DNA from: Cellvibrionales bacterium
Lineage (GTDB): Bacteria; Pseudomonadota; Gammaproteobacteria; Pseudomonadales; UBA7434
DNA length: 21,560 nt
Assembly: GCA_018668095.1 (NCBI GenBank)
Contig: JABIQF010000263.1
Location: 1 to 21,560 of the forward strand
Direction: 5' to 3'
How positions within the stretch are numbered: position 1 is the first letter of the stretch; each line of letters opens with the position of its first letter. Under the pieces are notes generated by a model. The model did no database searches, was not told the DNA's origin, and saw only the letters and a program-made list of their open reading frames with translations. The position numbers and the translations under genes are program-made. This document shows positions 8,214 to 16,257 of the stretch, piece after piece.

Positions 8214-8237
8214 CGCACCCTTAGTGAAAAGGGTGCG
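8214..8237 (-). other. Perfect 9-bp hairpin between galU and manB
   Basis: CGCACCCTT-AGTGAA-AAGGGTGCG, 9-bp GC-rich stem with a 6-base loop, 36 bp after the galU stop and 33 bp before the manB start. On the transcribed minus strand it is followed by TTATCACTAAT, too few T residues for a classic terminator. Likely roles are partial termination or protection of the galU mRNA 3' end, which would make expression of the two genes unequal. Confidence 0.5.
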
Positions 8238-8272
8238 ATAATTAATGTGTCTATATAATATGAAAATAAAAA

Positions 8273-9100
8273 CTAAGATGATTTATAAAAATTTTCAAAA
8301 CAATAATTGGTTGCATCAATAAATCCTTCGATGCTGCCACAATCATAGCGGCGCCCTTTAAATTTATACGCTATAACACAGCCTTTTTTCGCCTGCGTTA
8401 ATAATGCATCGGTAATTTGTACTTCACCATTTTTGCCTGGCGGCGTGTTGCGTAAAATATCAAAAATATCTGGCGTTAAAATATAACGACCAATAATGGC
8501 AAGATTACTTGGCGCATCTTCTTTTTTAGGTTTTTCGACCATGTCTGTTACGCGGTATAAATCATCACGAATCATATCGCCAGCAATGACACCAAATTTT
8601 TCAATTTGATCATCAGGCACTTCTTCAATAGCAACAATCGTACAACGAAATTGTTTATACAGCTCAACCATTTGAGCTAACACACCGTCATCTTCGCCAA
8701 AACATAAATCATCGGCTAAGACCACACCAAAAGGCTCATCACCAATTAATGTTTCGCCTGTTAATATGGCATTACCTAAACCCAACATGGCACGCTGGCG
8801 CGTAGTTGAAAAAGTGCCGCGATTAATAACATCACGAATTTCAGTCAATAACTCTTCTTTACCAGAACCAGCAATTTCTTTTTCTAACTCATAGTTAGCA
8901 TCAAAGTAATCATTAATGGCACGCTTGTTTCGACCAGTAACAAAACCCACTTCAAACAAACCCGCATCTAAGGCTTCTTCAACACCGTAATGAACTAATG
9001 GCTTGTTGACTATCGGTAGCATTTCTTTAGGCATTGCCTTAGTAGCAGGCAAAAAACGCGTGCCGTAACCGGCTACTGGAAACAAACATTTTTTAATCAT
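8273..9100 (-). CDS. galU: UTP-glucose-1-phosphate uridylyltransferase
   Basis: A 275-residue GT-A nucleotidyltransferase making UDP-glucose from glucose-1-phosphate and UTP. The N-terminal nucleotide loop is FPVAGYGTRFLPATKAMPKE. Further family blocks are YGVEEAL, GVVLADDL, KFGVIAGD, VEKPKKEDAPSNLAIIGRY and GEVQITDAL. It closely resembles the Pseudomonas GalU in length and order. In the block usually reading GLGHA the histidine is Asn (MLGLGNAIL). The start is ATG with GAGGA four bases upstream. A promoter is visible just upstream, so it need not depend on manC transcription. UDP-glucose is a likely substrate source for the EPS and for cell-envelope glycans. Confidence 0.94.
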   Translation of the reverse strand: MIKKCLFPVAGYGTRFLPATKAMPKEMLPIVNKPLVHYGVEEALDAGLFEVGFVTGRNKRAINDYFDANYELEKEIAGSGKEELLTEIRDVINRGTFSTTRQRAMLGLGNAILTGETLIGDEPFGVVLADDLCFGEDDGVLAQMVELYKQFRCTIVAIEEVPDDQIEKFGVIAGDMIRDDLYRVTDMVEKPKKEDAPSNLAIIGRYILTPDIFDILRNTPPGKNGEVQITDALLTQAKKGCVIAYKFKGRRYDCGSIEGFIDATNYCFENFYKSS

Positions 9101-9139
9101 GAAATCCTCAAATACTTCGTCTTTAAGCGTTAACCAGCC

Positions 9140-9169
9140 ATTATATGCTGACTAATAAAAAAATGGCAC
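9140..9169 (-). promoter_or_regulatory. Candidate sigma70 promoter for galU
   Basis: On the minus strand GTGCCA (9169-9164) and a perfect TATAAT (9145-9140) are separated by 18 bp. Transcription would start near 9133, leaving about 33 bases of leader containing the GAGGA ribosome site. The -35 matches 4 of 6 bases. Confidence 0.45.
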
Positions 9170-9196
9170 TTAGCCTACTATTTATTACGACTTCTA

Positions 9197-10636
9197 TTAT
9201 TTATCACGGCCATAGTCATCATCAAAGCGAATAATATCATCTTCGCCGAGATAGCTGCCTGATTGCACTTCAATTAACTTTAAAAGCATTTTTCCTGGAT
9301 TAGCCAAACGATGACGATGACCTAAAGGAATATATGTTGATTGATCTTCTCTCAGTGTGAACACTTTATCTTCACCGGCCGCTTTATCTTCACAGGTCAC
9401 TTCGGCAGTACCGCTCACGACAATCCAGTGCTCTGCACGATGATGGTGCATTTGCAGCGATAACTTTTGGCCAGGATTAACAATAATTTGTTTCACTTGA
9501 AAGCGCTCACTGGCACAAATGGATTCATACGAACCCCATGGTCGGTAAACCACTTTATGCATTGCGCCTTCATCTCTGCTTTGCTGCTTAAGTGCCACAA
9601 CCAAAGACTTTACATCTTGCACACGGCTTTTATCGGCAACTAACACAGCATCGGCTGTTTCAACCACTACCGTATCGCTTAAGCCTAACGTTGTTACTAG
9701 GCGTGAATCACTGTACACAAGGCTATTATTGCTCTCTTGAACCAATGCATCGCCAACCACGACATTACCATCAGCATCTTTATTTGAAATATCCCAAATA
9801 GCACTCCATGATCCAACATCATTCCAGCCCGCATCCAAAGGAACCATTGCGCCTTTAGTGGTTTTTTCCATGACAGCATAATCAATAGAGTCACTCGGAC
9901 AAGCCGTAAAGGCCTCTTCTTCGACGCGAATAAAGTCTAAATCGCGATAGGCATTGTTATAGGCTTTCTCACAGGCGCTATGCATAACCGGTGCATACGC
10001 TTTGAGCTCTGCCAAAAATTGATCGGCACGAAACAAAAACATACCGCTATTCCAGGTAAACTTTTTATCCGCTAAATAGCGCTCTGCGTTTTCTTTGTTA
10101 GGCTTTTCGACAAAACGCTGAATACTGAAGGCACCGGCTAATGAATCTAATTCCTCGCCTCGCTCAATATAGCCATAACCGGTTTCTGCGGACTCAGGCA
10201 AGATACCAAAGGTGACTAAATAACCGGCTTCGGCCGCTTCGCGCGCCTTAGCTACACCCGCCTGGAACGCTGCGACATCACCGATACAATGATCAGCAGG
10301 CAATACTAATAAAAGCGCATCAGCATCAGACTCTAGCGCTGAGAGCGCAGCCAAAGCCACCGCTGGGGCCGTATTCCGAGCTACAGGCTCTAGTAATATG
10401 CCAGCGGGGACACTATGAATACTATGGAGTTGTTCAGCAACGAGAAATCGGTGCTCTTGATTGCAAATCGCTAATGGAGCAGCAATGCCGCTTAAGCCTT
10501 GCAAGCGTGAAAGTGTCATCTGGAGCATTGACTGACCGCTCTGGGTCAAATCTAGAAACTGTTTAGGATAGGCTTCGCGGGAAAGTGGCCAAAGACGACT
10601 ACCTGACCCACCACATAGAATTACTGGAAATAACAC
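9197..10636 (-). CDS. manC: Mannose-1-phosphate guanylyltransferase / mannose-6-phosphate isomerase
   Basis: A bifunctional 479-residue enzyme (AlgA/ManC/XanB type). The N-terminal GT-A domain opens LFPVILCGGSGSRLWPLSRE and PKQFL, with LLVLPADH, GYIERG, FVEKPN, WNSGMFLF and GWNDVGSWSAIW. It makes GDP-mannose from mannose-1-phosphate and GTP. The C-terminal cupin domain starts at RPWGSYE and has the metal site QMHHHRAEHWIVVSGTAEV with GHRHRLANPG; it isomerises fructose-6-phosphate and mannose-6-phosphate. Start choice: GTG at 10636 has AAGGAG five bases upstream and gives the usual family N-terminus. The GTG at 10642 overlaps that ribosome site, so I reject it. First gene of the minus-strand manC-galU-manB series. 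With pgi and manB it completes a path from glucose-6-phosphate to GDP-mannose. Confidence 0.94.
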   Translation of the reverse strand: MLFPVILCGGSGSRLWPLSREAYPKQFLDLTQSGQSMLQMTLSRLQGLSGIAAPLAICNQEHRFLVAEQLHSIHSVPAGILLEPVARNTAPAVALAALSALESDADALLLVLPADHCIGDVAAFQAGVAKAREAAEAGYLVTFGILPESAETGYGYIERGEELDSLAGAFSIQRFVEKPNKENAERYLADKKFTWNSGMFLFRADQFLAELKAYAPVMHSACEKAYNNAYRDLDFIRVEEEAFTACPSDSIDYAVMEKTTKGAMVPLDAGWNDVGSWSAIWDISNKDADGNVVVGDALVQESNNSLVYSDSRLVTTLGLSDTVVVETADAVLVADKSRVQDVKSLVVALKQQSRDEGAMHKVVYRPWGSYESICASERFQVKQIIVNPGQKLSLQMHHHRAEHWIVVSGTAEVTCEDKAAGEDKVFTLREDQSTYIPLGHRHRLANPGKMLLKLIEVQSGSYLGEDDIIRFDDDYGRDK

Positions 10637-10771
10637 AAACACTCCTTTTACTTAAAAATAATGCACCAAAACATAACCGCTCACCGTCAACATTGCATCA
10701 AATCGTAACTAAGCCTTCTAAACCAATAGAATAGACACAATATAAAACGCAGGAATACTGGACTTAGCAAC

Positions 10772-10784
10772 TCTAGACGCTAGA
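10772..10784. promoter_or_regulatory. Short palindrome midway between manC and fabA
   Basis: TCTAG-ACG-CTAGA lies almost exactly at the centre of the 280-bp divergent region between the manC and fabA starts. It could be an operator, but short palindromes of this length arise by chance. The rest of the region is AT-rich; I see only a -10-like TATAAC at 10889 before fabA, without a good -35. Confidence 0.25.
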
Positions 10785-10916
10785 ATAGCCGACTTTCAAA
10801 GCCCTGATAGACAATTTTTCAACATAATCCTTTATGCAAGGCCATAAGTTGCTTACTTTTTAACTATCATCCTTAATTCGGCCAGCATTATAACCACGTT
10901 TAGGCACAATACTATT

Positions 10917-11429
10917 ATGAGTTTACCGAACAAATTTAATAAAGATCAATTAATTGACTGCGGCCATGGAAGACTCTTTGGACCGGGTAATGCACAGCTA
11001 CCCGTCGACAATATGCTAATGCTTGATCGCATTCTTCATATCGCAGCCGATGATGGCGAACACGGTAAAGGCTCGATTATTGCTGAACTCGATATCAATC
11101 CAGACTTGTGGTTTTTTGACTGTCACTTCCCTGGCGATCCAGTGATGCCGGGCTGCCTAGGACTCGACGCCATGTGGCAATTGGTTGGGTTTTTCTTAGG
11201 CTGGAAAGGCAATCCCGGCAAAGGTCGCGCATTAGGTGCCGGAGAAATTAAATTTACCGGCCAAGTAACGCCCGACGCAAAATTAGTGAGCTATCACTTA
11301 GATTTAAAACGCGTTATCGAACGTAAACTCGTTATGGGTATTGCTGACGGCTATATGAAAGTCGATGGCGAAGTTATCTATACCGCAAAAGATTTACGCG
11401 TTGGTTTATTTAAACAAGAAGAAGCGTAA
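10917..11429 (+). CDS. fabA: 3-hydroxydecanoyl-[ACP] dehydratase/isomerase
   Basis: A 170-residue FabA (E. coli 172). It dehydrates 3-hydroxydecanoyl-ACP and isomerises the trans-2 to the cis-3 product, the branch point for unsaturated fatty acids. The active-site stretch WFFDCHFPGDPVMPGCLGLDA gives catalytic His70 and Asp84, at the same numbers as in E. coli. LGAGEIKFTGQV and the C-terminal DGYMKVDGEVIYTAKDLRVGLF are typical of FabA and separate it from FabZ. The start is ATG with only a distant AGG upstream. It is followed 74 bp later by fabB, an arrangement known from Pseudomonas and relatives, and the two supply cis-unsaturated membrane lipids. Confidence 0.97.
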   Translation: MSLPNKFNKDQLIDCGHGRLFGPGNAQLPVDNMLMLDRILHIAADDGEHGKGSIIAELDINPDLWFFDCHFPGDPVMPGCLGLDAMWQLVGFFLGWKGNPGKGRALGAGEIKFTGQVTPDAKLVSYHLDLKRVIERKLVMGIADGYMKVDGEVIYTAKDLRVGLFKQEEA

Positions 11430-11459
11430 TTGATATTTTAACGTCTGCAATCGTATATT
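11430..11459 (+). promoter_or_regulatory. Candidate internal promoter for fabB
   Basis: TTGATA (11430-11435) and TATATT (11454-11459) with an 18-bp spacer, each matching 5 of 6 consensus bases, directly after the fabA stop. It could allow fabB expression independent of fabA, in addition to read-through. Local AT-richness makes chance matches possible. Confidence 0.4.
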
Positions 11460-11503
11460 GATAAAACGCACAAAAAATATTCGCTATATAAAGGTCAAGT
11501 CAA

Positions 11504-12721
11504 ATGAAAAGAGTTGTTGTTACCGGTTTAGGAATCACCTCATGCTTAGGCACAACGGCTGAATCCGTTCTTGCATCATTAAAAGAAACTCGCTCCGGCA
11601 TTCAAACCATTCCTGAATACATTGAAAAAGGCATGCGCAGCCATGTTGCAGGCAGGGTTGATATTGACCTAAGTGAACGAATAGACCGTAAATTATGGCG
11701 TTTTATGGGTGATGCAGCAGGTTATGCCTTTGTCGCAATGGAAGATGCTATTGCTGACGCCGGCTTAGAAAGCAGTGATGTATCGAATGTTCGTACCGGT
11801 ATTATCGCCGGCTCAGGTGGTGCAACCTCTTCTAGCCAAGTTGAAGCAGCCGACATATTACGTGATCGTGGTTTACGACGCGTTGGTCCTTATCGAGTCA
11901 CTCAAACCATGGCAAGTACGGTTTCAGCGTGTCTTGCTACTGGCTTTAAAATCAAAGGGGTGAATTACTCTATTGCCTCGGCTTGTTCAACCAGTGCGCA
12001 TTGTATTGGTAATGCCATGGAACAAATCCAACTCGGTAAACAAGATATCGTTTTTGCCGGCGGCGGTGAAGAAGAACATTGGACGCTAAGCTCATTATTT
12101 GACGCTATGGGCGCATTGTCATCGAAATACAATGACACCCCCAGCAAAGCTTCTCGTGCTTATGATGCGAATCGTGATGGCTTTGTTATTGCTGGCGGTG
12201 GCGGCATGTTAGTGATCGAAGAGCTCGAGCACGCTAAAGCACGTGGCGCTAAAATTTATGCTGAATTAGTTGGCTATGGCGCCACTTCTGATGGCGCAGA
12301 AATGGTTTCTCCCTCTGGAGAAGGCGGCGTACGCTGTATGCAGCAAGCACTTTCGACAGTGACTGGCGAAATTGATTACATCAATGCTCATGGCACCAGC
12401 ACACCCGCTGGAGACGTTGTTGAGCTCAATGGCATGAAAGCCGTGTTTGGCGACAAACTGCCGCCTGTTAGCTCAACTAAGTCGTTATCAGGCCATTCAC
12501 TCGGTGCCGCGGGCGTTCAAGAAGCGATATACAGCTTATTAATGATGCAGCATAACTTTATTGCTGGCTCAGCGAATATCGACGAACTTGACCCGGATGC
12601 TGCTGGCGTACCGATTGTCACTGAAACACAAGAAAACGTAGTGCTTAATCGCGTAATGTCGAATAGCTTTGGCTTTGGCGGCACTAACGCCAGCTTGGTT
12701 TTTCAACGCTATAGCGATTAA
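11504..12721 (+). CDS. fabB: 3-oxoacyl-[ACP] synthase I
   Basis: A 405-residue condensing enzyme elongating cis-3-decenoyl-ACP and other acyl-ACPs. It has the thiolase-fold catalytic triad: Cys161 in SIASACSTSAHCIGNA, a His in NAHGTSTPAGD and a His in SGHSLGAAG. The C-terminus has the glycine-rich SFGFGGTNASLVF. The N-terminus RVVVTGLGITSCLG and the length match FabB rather than FabF, as does its place next to fabA. The ribosome site AAGG precedes the ATG by about 9 bases. The gene ends just before a repeat array and a strong terminator. Confidence 0.96.
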   Translation: MKRVVVTGLGITSCLGTTAESVLASLKETRSGIQTIPEYIEKGMRSHVAGRVDIDLSERIDRKLWRFMGDAAGYAFVAMEDAIADAGLESSDVSNVRTGIIAGSGGATSSSQVEAADILRDRGLRRVGPYRVTQTMASTVSACLATGFKIKGVNYSIASACSTSAHCIGNAMEQIQLGKQDIVFAGGGEEEHWTLSSLFDAMGALSSKYNDTPSKASRAYDANRDGFVIAGGGGMLVIEELEHAKARGAKIYAELVGYGATSDGAEMVSPSGEGGVRCMQQALSTVTGEIDYINAHGTSTPAGDVVELNGMKAVFGDKLPPVSSTKSLSGHSLGAAGVQEAIYSLLMMQHNFIAGSANIDELDPDAAGVPIVTETQENVVLNRVMSNSFGFGGTNASLVFQRYSD

Positions 12722-12732
12722 TCACCTCGAAA

Positions 12733-12790
12733 AAAACAGCTGCTCCAAAAGCAACTATTACAAAAGCAGCTATCTAAAAAGCAATAACCC
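12733..12790. repeat. Imperfect 14-15-bp tandem array downstream of fabB
   Basis: Four degenerate units: AAAACAGCTGCTCC, AAAAGCAACTATTAC, AAAAGCAGCTATCT and AAAAAGCAATAACCC. The shared core AAAAGCA(A/G)CTAT resembles the AAAGCACTATC core of the pgi-manB array. The array lies between the fabB stop and its terminator, so it is transcribed in the fabB mRNA. Confidence 0.6.
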
Positions 12791-12792
12791 AC

Positions 12793-12833
12793 AAAAAACT
12801 TGGAATAACTTCACCGTTATTTCAAGTTTTTTT
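12793..12833 (+). terminator. Strong Rho-independent terminator after fabB
   Basis: AAAAAACTTGGAATAAC pairs with GTTATTTCAAGTTTTTT around the loop TTCACC: 17 pairs with one G-U wobble, ending in seven T residues. The A-run on the left arm means it could also act on the opposite strand. Confidence 0.85.
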
Positions 12834-12942
12834 ATATCAGTTCCATTTTTATATTTAACTCAAGATTTACATTTGACCCAACAAAAGACACTAAACTAGC
12901 CGTTATACTGCAGCAACGACTAATCTATTATGGGTTTGAATT

Positions 12943-14304
12943 ATGATCATCGTACAACGCAAGGTATGGACAGCTTCGTATTTACGGCTTTCAGCCATAC
13001 CATTAGCACTCAGCGCTCTCTTATTAGCCTCACCCTCTTTTGCTCTGGACTACTCAATCGATTTATTACTAGGCGGTGAAGCAACCGACAATATTAATCG
13101 CCTGCCTGACAATCAAAAACGTGACGGTATCGAATCATATATAGGCGCTCGTATTGGTTTAACGCATGAAAGCGAAGCCATTAATTTTGATGCCGATTAT
13201 CGTTTAACGTACCGTGATTTCAAAAACGACCGCCTAAAAACCAATGATGAAATCAATGGTAGCAGTGAGCTACTTTGGGAAATTATTGATAACCGCCTTA
13301 ACTGGCATGTCGATCATGATATTTCTGAAGTGCTGTCTAATGATCTCGTTCCCGACACTGTCGACAATAAAGAAACACGACAAATCGTTTCAACCGGACC
13401 CACCTATATTGCTCGCCTCTCAAGTGTCGATGATATTACAGTTGCCTTAGATTACACCCAACTTACTCAAGGCAACGCCTCTAATGAAAGTCCTGCCGAT
13501 AGAAGCAACATTGATAGCGAACGAGCTGAAGCAGAGCTTATATGGTCTCACTCACTGTCTAACACATCGAAGTTTGAAGTTGGCTATGCTAACGCTGAAA
13601 CTGAGTTTGATAACAATAGCCCCGACTTTAAATACCAACAATTATTTGTCGGCTACAACACGGAACTGGCCAGTGGTAACTATGGCTTTCGTCTTGGTAG
13701 TAACCGTGCAGAACGTAGCTTAATTAATGAAGAACAAACCGGTGTATTCACCGCCATTAACTATAATCGAAATTACAGCGGCAATATTTTCTCCATCGAT
13801 ATTGTCCGCCAACTAGCTGACTCTAGCATTGGCTTAGATAGCGACATTGATGGCTTCAACACCAACAACTTTGATGAGATTGCCGTAGTAGAAAGGACAC
13901 GCGTTGATATTAGCTATCAATTTCAAAATTTATGTCGTGGCTGCATTGCACAGCTGACTTACACCTTTGACAACAGCGACTTTGAAAATGATGAGCTCGT
14001 GTTATCGACAGACACCACGCAAGACAATAAAGACAATCGTATTAGTGCAAATCTTACTTACAATATAAATTCAAAATTAAGTACTCGATTGCTAACATCT
14101 TATTTACAAACTGACTTCTCAGCCTTCGATCGACAAGATAAAATTACCGAAATTGAAAGCCAAACTGACTGGCAGTTAACAGCAAAACTATCGCTTAATT
14201 TTTATCTTTCATATATTCATCGCGACACTAAAAATACCCCATTAGGGGATATTGATTACAACGCATCAACTGTCGGACTTTCGGCAAGCTACACACTAAA
14301 ATAA
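12943..14304 (+). CDS. Outer-membrane beta-barrel protein, probably EPS-associated (BBP2_2-like)
   Basis: A 453-residue protein with a signal peptide (positively charged start, then IPLALSALLLASPSFA, cleavage near LDYS). The mature part is an alternation of polar and aromatic residues typical of beta-strands, rich in Asn and Asp turns: GEATDNINRLPDNQKRDG near the N-terminus, FDADYRLTYRDF, YTFDNSDFEND, FYLSYIHRDTK. It resembles the barrel proteins found in EPS loci (PF10082 or the XrtA-associated outer-membrane family), an assignment from pattern only. It ends LSASYTLK rather than in an aromatic residue. Cys331 and Cys334 form a CRGC motif. It has its own transcription unit after the fabB terminator and is convergent with moeA. 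It may be the outer-membrane channel for the short export lipoprotein encoded at 2929-3570. Confidence 0.7.
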   Translation: MIIVQRKVWTASYLRLSAIPLALSALLLASPSFALDYSIDLLLGGEATDNINRLPDNQKRDGIESYIGARIGLTHESEAINFDADYRLTYRDFKNDRLKTNDEINGSSELLWEIIDNRLNWHVDHDISEVLSNDLVPDTVDNKETRQIVSTGPTYIARLSSVDDITVALDYTQLTQGNASNESPADRSNIDSERAEAELIWSHSLSNTSKFEVGYANAETEFDNNSPDFKYQQLFVGYNTELASGNYGFRLGSNRAERSLINEEQTGVFTAINYNRNYSGNIFSIDIVRQLADSSIGLDSDIDGFNTNNFDEIAVVERTRVDISYQFQNLCRGCIAQLTYTFDNSDFENDELVLSTDTTQDNKDNRISANLTYNINSKLSTRLLTSYLQTDFSAFDRQDKITEIESQTDWQLTAKLSLNFYLSYIHRDTKNTPLGDIDYNASTVGLSASYTLK

Positions 14305-14306
14305 GT

Positions 14307-14324
14307 GGTTTTTTAATATAAACC
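14307..14324. terminator. Weak hairpin in the convergent gap
   Basis: GGTTT-TTTAATAT-AAACC, a 5-bp stem in the 22-bp gap between the convergent barrel gene and moeA. AT-rich flanks on both strands make a weak bidirectional terminator possible. Confidence 0.25.
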
Positions 14325-14326
14325 TA

Positions 14327-15595
14327 TTAAGAAATAAAGCTCAAATCGCCGAATGCCGACAATGCGATTATCTGGCAAGTGTCACCCGCTTGCCATTGCT
14401 GACCCGGCTGAACCGGTATCAAAACATTGCATTGTGCAATAGAAGATAACACGCCTGAACTTTGATTTTGATAGAGATTAACCGTTACTTCACCAGCACT
14501 GTTCACTGACGCTTGCCCGCGTAAAAAATCTAAACGCTTACCACGATTATGCCAATCGAATGTCGCCTTAGCTGCCACAGCACCAAGGCATGATTGCGAT
14601 ACATCTACAGCACGAGAATCACTGTAGCCCATCGCTTTCAATAACCATGGGCGCATTAACAAATGGAATGTGACAAAGGAAGAAACTGGATTACCCGGCA
14701 ATCCAAAAAATGGCGTTCCTTGAATATCACCAAACGCTACCGGCTTACCCGGCTTAATGGCTAATTTCCAAAATAAAATAGAACCTAAAGACTCTACTTG
14801 TTGCCGCACATAATCTTCTTCACCTACCGACATGCCACCCGTCGTCACAATACAATCGGCCTGCTCACTGGCGCGAATTAAATACTCTCGCGTCGCTGCT
14901 TCCGAATCAGGACAACACCCTAAATCAATGGGTATAGCACCCAACTCTTTAATTCTAGCGGCAAGAAAATAACGATTAGAATTATATATTTGCCCTACCG
15001 ATAAAGTGTCACCGGGATTTTTTAATTCATCACCGGTAGAAAAGAAAGCCACTTTAACGGGTGAGTAACAAGACAACTCAGCAATGCCGACAGACGCTAA
15101 CAAACCAATATCACCCGACGTCAATCGCTGACCTTGCTCAACAACCACTGCACCTTTTTTTATATCTTGACCTGCCAGACGAATGTGTTGGCCCGATCGT
15201 GGTAACTCAGTAAAACGAACACTTGAATCATGCTTACTTTCAGAATCGCTATTGTCATTAACAACTGCATCCTCTTGCAAAATAATCGCATCGGCACCGG
15301 CAGGAACCATCGCGCCAGTAAAGATTCTTGCAATAGCATTATCGGCTAATGCTTGAGGCGCCTCTCCTGCGGCAATGCGTTGCGAAACACAATAACTTGC
15401 CCCTAAGACAATATCATTACTACGCACTGCATAGCCGTCCATAGCGCTGTTGTCATAACCCGGCACATCAATCATTGAATACTGTGTTGATGCAACAATA
15501 CGCCCTAGGGCATCATCCAATGCAACTAACTCATGACGAGAAGTGATAGCTGCATGCGCCATCACCTGCTCAAAACCTTGTTCAAAAGTGATCAT
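14327..15595 (-). CDS. moeA: Molybdopterin molybdenumtransferase
   Basis: A 422-residue MoeA, which inserts molybdate into adenylylated molybdopterin in the cytoplasm. Family blocks in order: GYDNSAMDGYAVRS near the N-terminus, RIFTGAMVPAGADAIILQED, RLAGQDIKKG, VAFFSTGDEL, the MPT-binding domain with TTGGMSVGEEDYV and KPGKPVAFG, and GLPGNPVSSFV. A C-terminal domain of about 75 residues completes the usual four-domain length (E. coli 411). A Ser/Asp-rich insertion (about residues 114-122) is a local variant. It starts 6 bp after the moaB stop, so the two are one operon for the cofactor of molybdoenzymes. Confidence 0.95.
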   Translation of the reverse strand: MITFEQGFEQVMAHAAITSRHELVALDDALGRIVASTQYSMIDVPGYDNSAMDGYAVRSNDIVLGASYCVSQRIAAGEAPQALADNAIARIFTGAMVPAGADAIILQEDAVVNDNSDSESKHDSSVRFTELPRSGQHIRLAGQDIKKGAVVVEQGQRLTSGDIGLLASVGIAELSCYSPVKVAFFSTGDELKNPGDTLSVGQIYNSNRYFLAARIKELGAIPIDLGCCPDSEAATREYLIRASEQADCIVTTGGMSVGEEDYVRQQVESLGSILFWKLAIKPGKPVAFGDIQGTPFFGLPGNPVSSFVTFHLLMRPWLLKAMGYSDSRAVDVSQSCLGAVAAKATFDWHNRGKRLDFLRGQASVNSAGEVTVNLYQNQSSGVLSSIAQCNVLIPVQPGQQWQAGDTCQIIALSAFGDLSFIS

Positions 15596-15601
15596 TATTT
15601 T

Positions 15602-16123
15602 TTACTGCTCTCGCGTTTGTAATACGCCATAAAAATTACAAGGACGATGACGGCTATCTAATTGCTCGGATAAAATACCTGTCCAAGCTAATTTACAAGC
15701 ACCCGTAGAGCCTGGCATAGCAAATAACACCGTATTATTGGCAAACCCCGCCAAGGCGCGTGATTGAATCGTCGAAGTCCCTATATCGTCATAAGACAGC
15801 TGTCGAAATAACTCACCAAAGCCATCAATACTTTTATCAAATAAAGGACTAACCGCCTCGGGGGTTGAATCACGACCACTAAACCCAGTGCCACCAGTAA
15901 TTAAAATAGCGTCAACGGATGGATTCGCAATCCACTGCGAGACAATGGCACGAATCGCATAAATATCGTCCTTTACTAAATTTCGATCCTCAAGTTTATG
16001 GCCGGCATCACCCAGTGCTGTGACTAAATAGTTACCCGATGTGTCATTTTCTGCCGTGCGAGTGTCTGAAACTGTTAAAACTGCCAATCCTAAGGGACTG
16101 AATACCGGTATCGATTTTGCCAT
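15602..16123 (-). CDS. moaB: Molybdenum cofactor biosynthesis protein MoaB
   Basis: A 173-residue MoaB/Mog-type protein (E. coli MoaB 170), which binds or adenylylates molybdopterin ahead of MoeA. Recognisable blocks: LAVLTVSDTRTAENDTSG, AILITGGTGFSGRDSTPEA (the GGTG nucleotide/MPT loop), GELFRQLSYDDIGTSTIQSRALAG and LFAMPGSTGACKLAW, ending DSRHRPCNF. The last two blocks favour MoaB over MogA, though some bacteria use MoaB for the Mog step. The start ATG has only a distant AGGGG upstream. First gene of moaB-moeA, divergent from rpsT. Confidence 0.93.
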   Translation of the reverse strand: MAKSIPVFSPLGLAVLTVSDTRTAENDTSGNYLVTALGDAGHKLEDRNLVKDDIYAIRAIVSQWIANPSVDAILITGGTGFSGRDSTPEAVSPLFDKSIDGFGELFRQLSYDDIGTSTIQSRALAGFANNTVLFAMPGSTGACKLAWTGILSEQLDSRHRPCNFYGVLQTREQ

Positions 16124-16257
16124 ATGAAATTATTTAACCCCTAAAATTGCTCTTAATTACTTAAAAATAAAGTTAACTACTTGTATTTGCTAAAGTTTAA
16201 CTGATAAATGCAGATAAAATAACGCCATGAATCCCATTCTCTCCATTTACACTGCTA

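Noticed and set aside
10640..10642. Upstream GTG start for manC
   Set aside because: It overlaps the AAGGAG ribosome site; the GTG at 10636 has ideal spacing and the usual N-terminus.
12873..12909. Promoter for the barrel gene (TTGACC with TATACT)
   Set aside because: The spacer is 25 bp, far too long; no other good pair was found.
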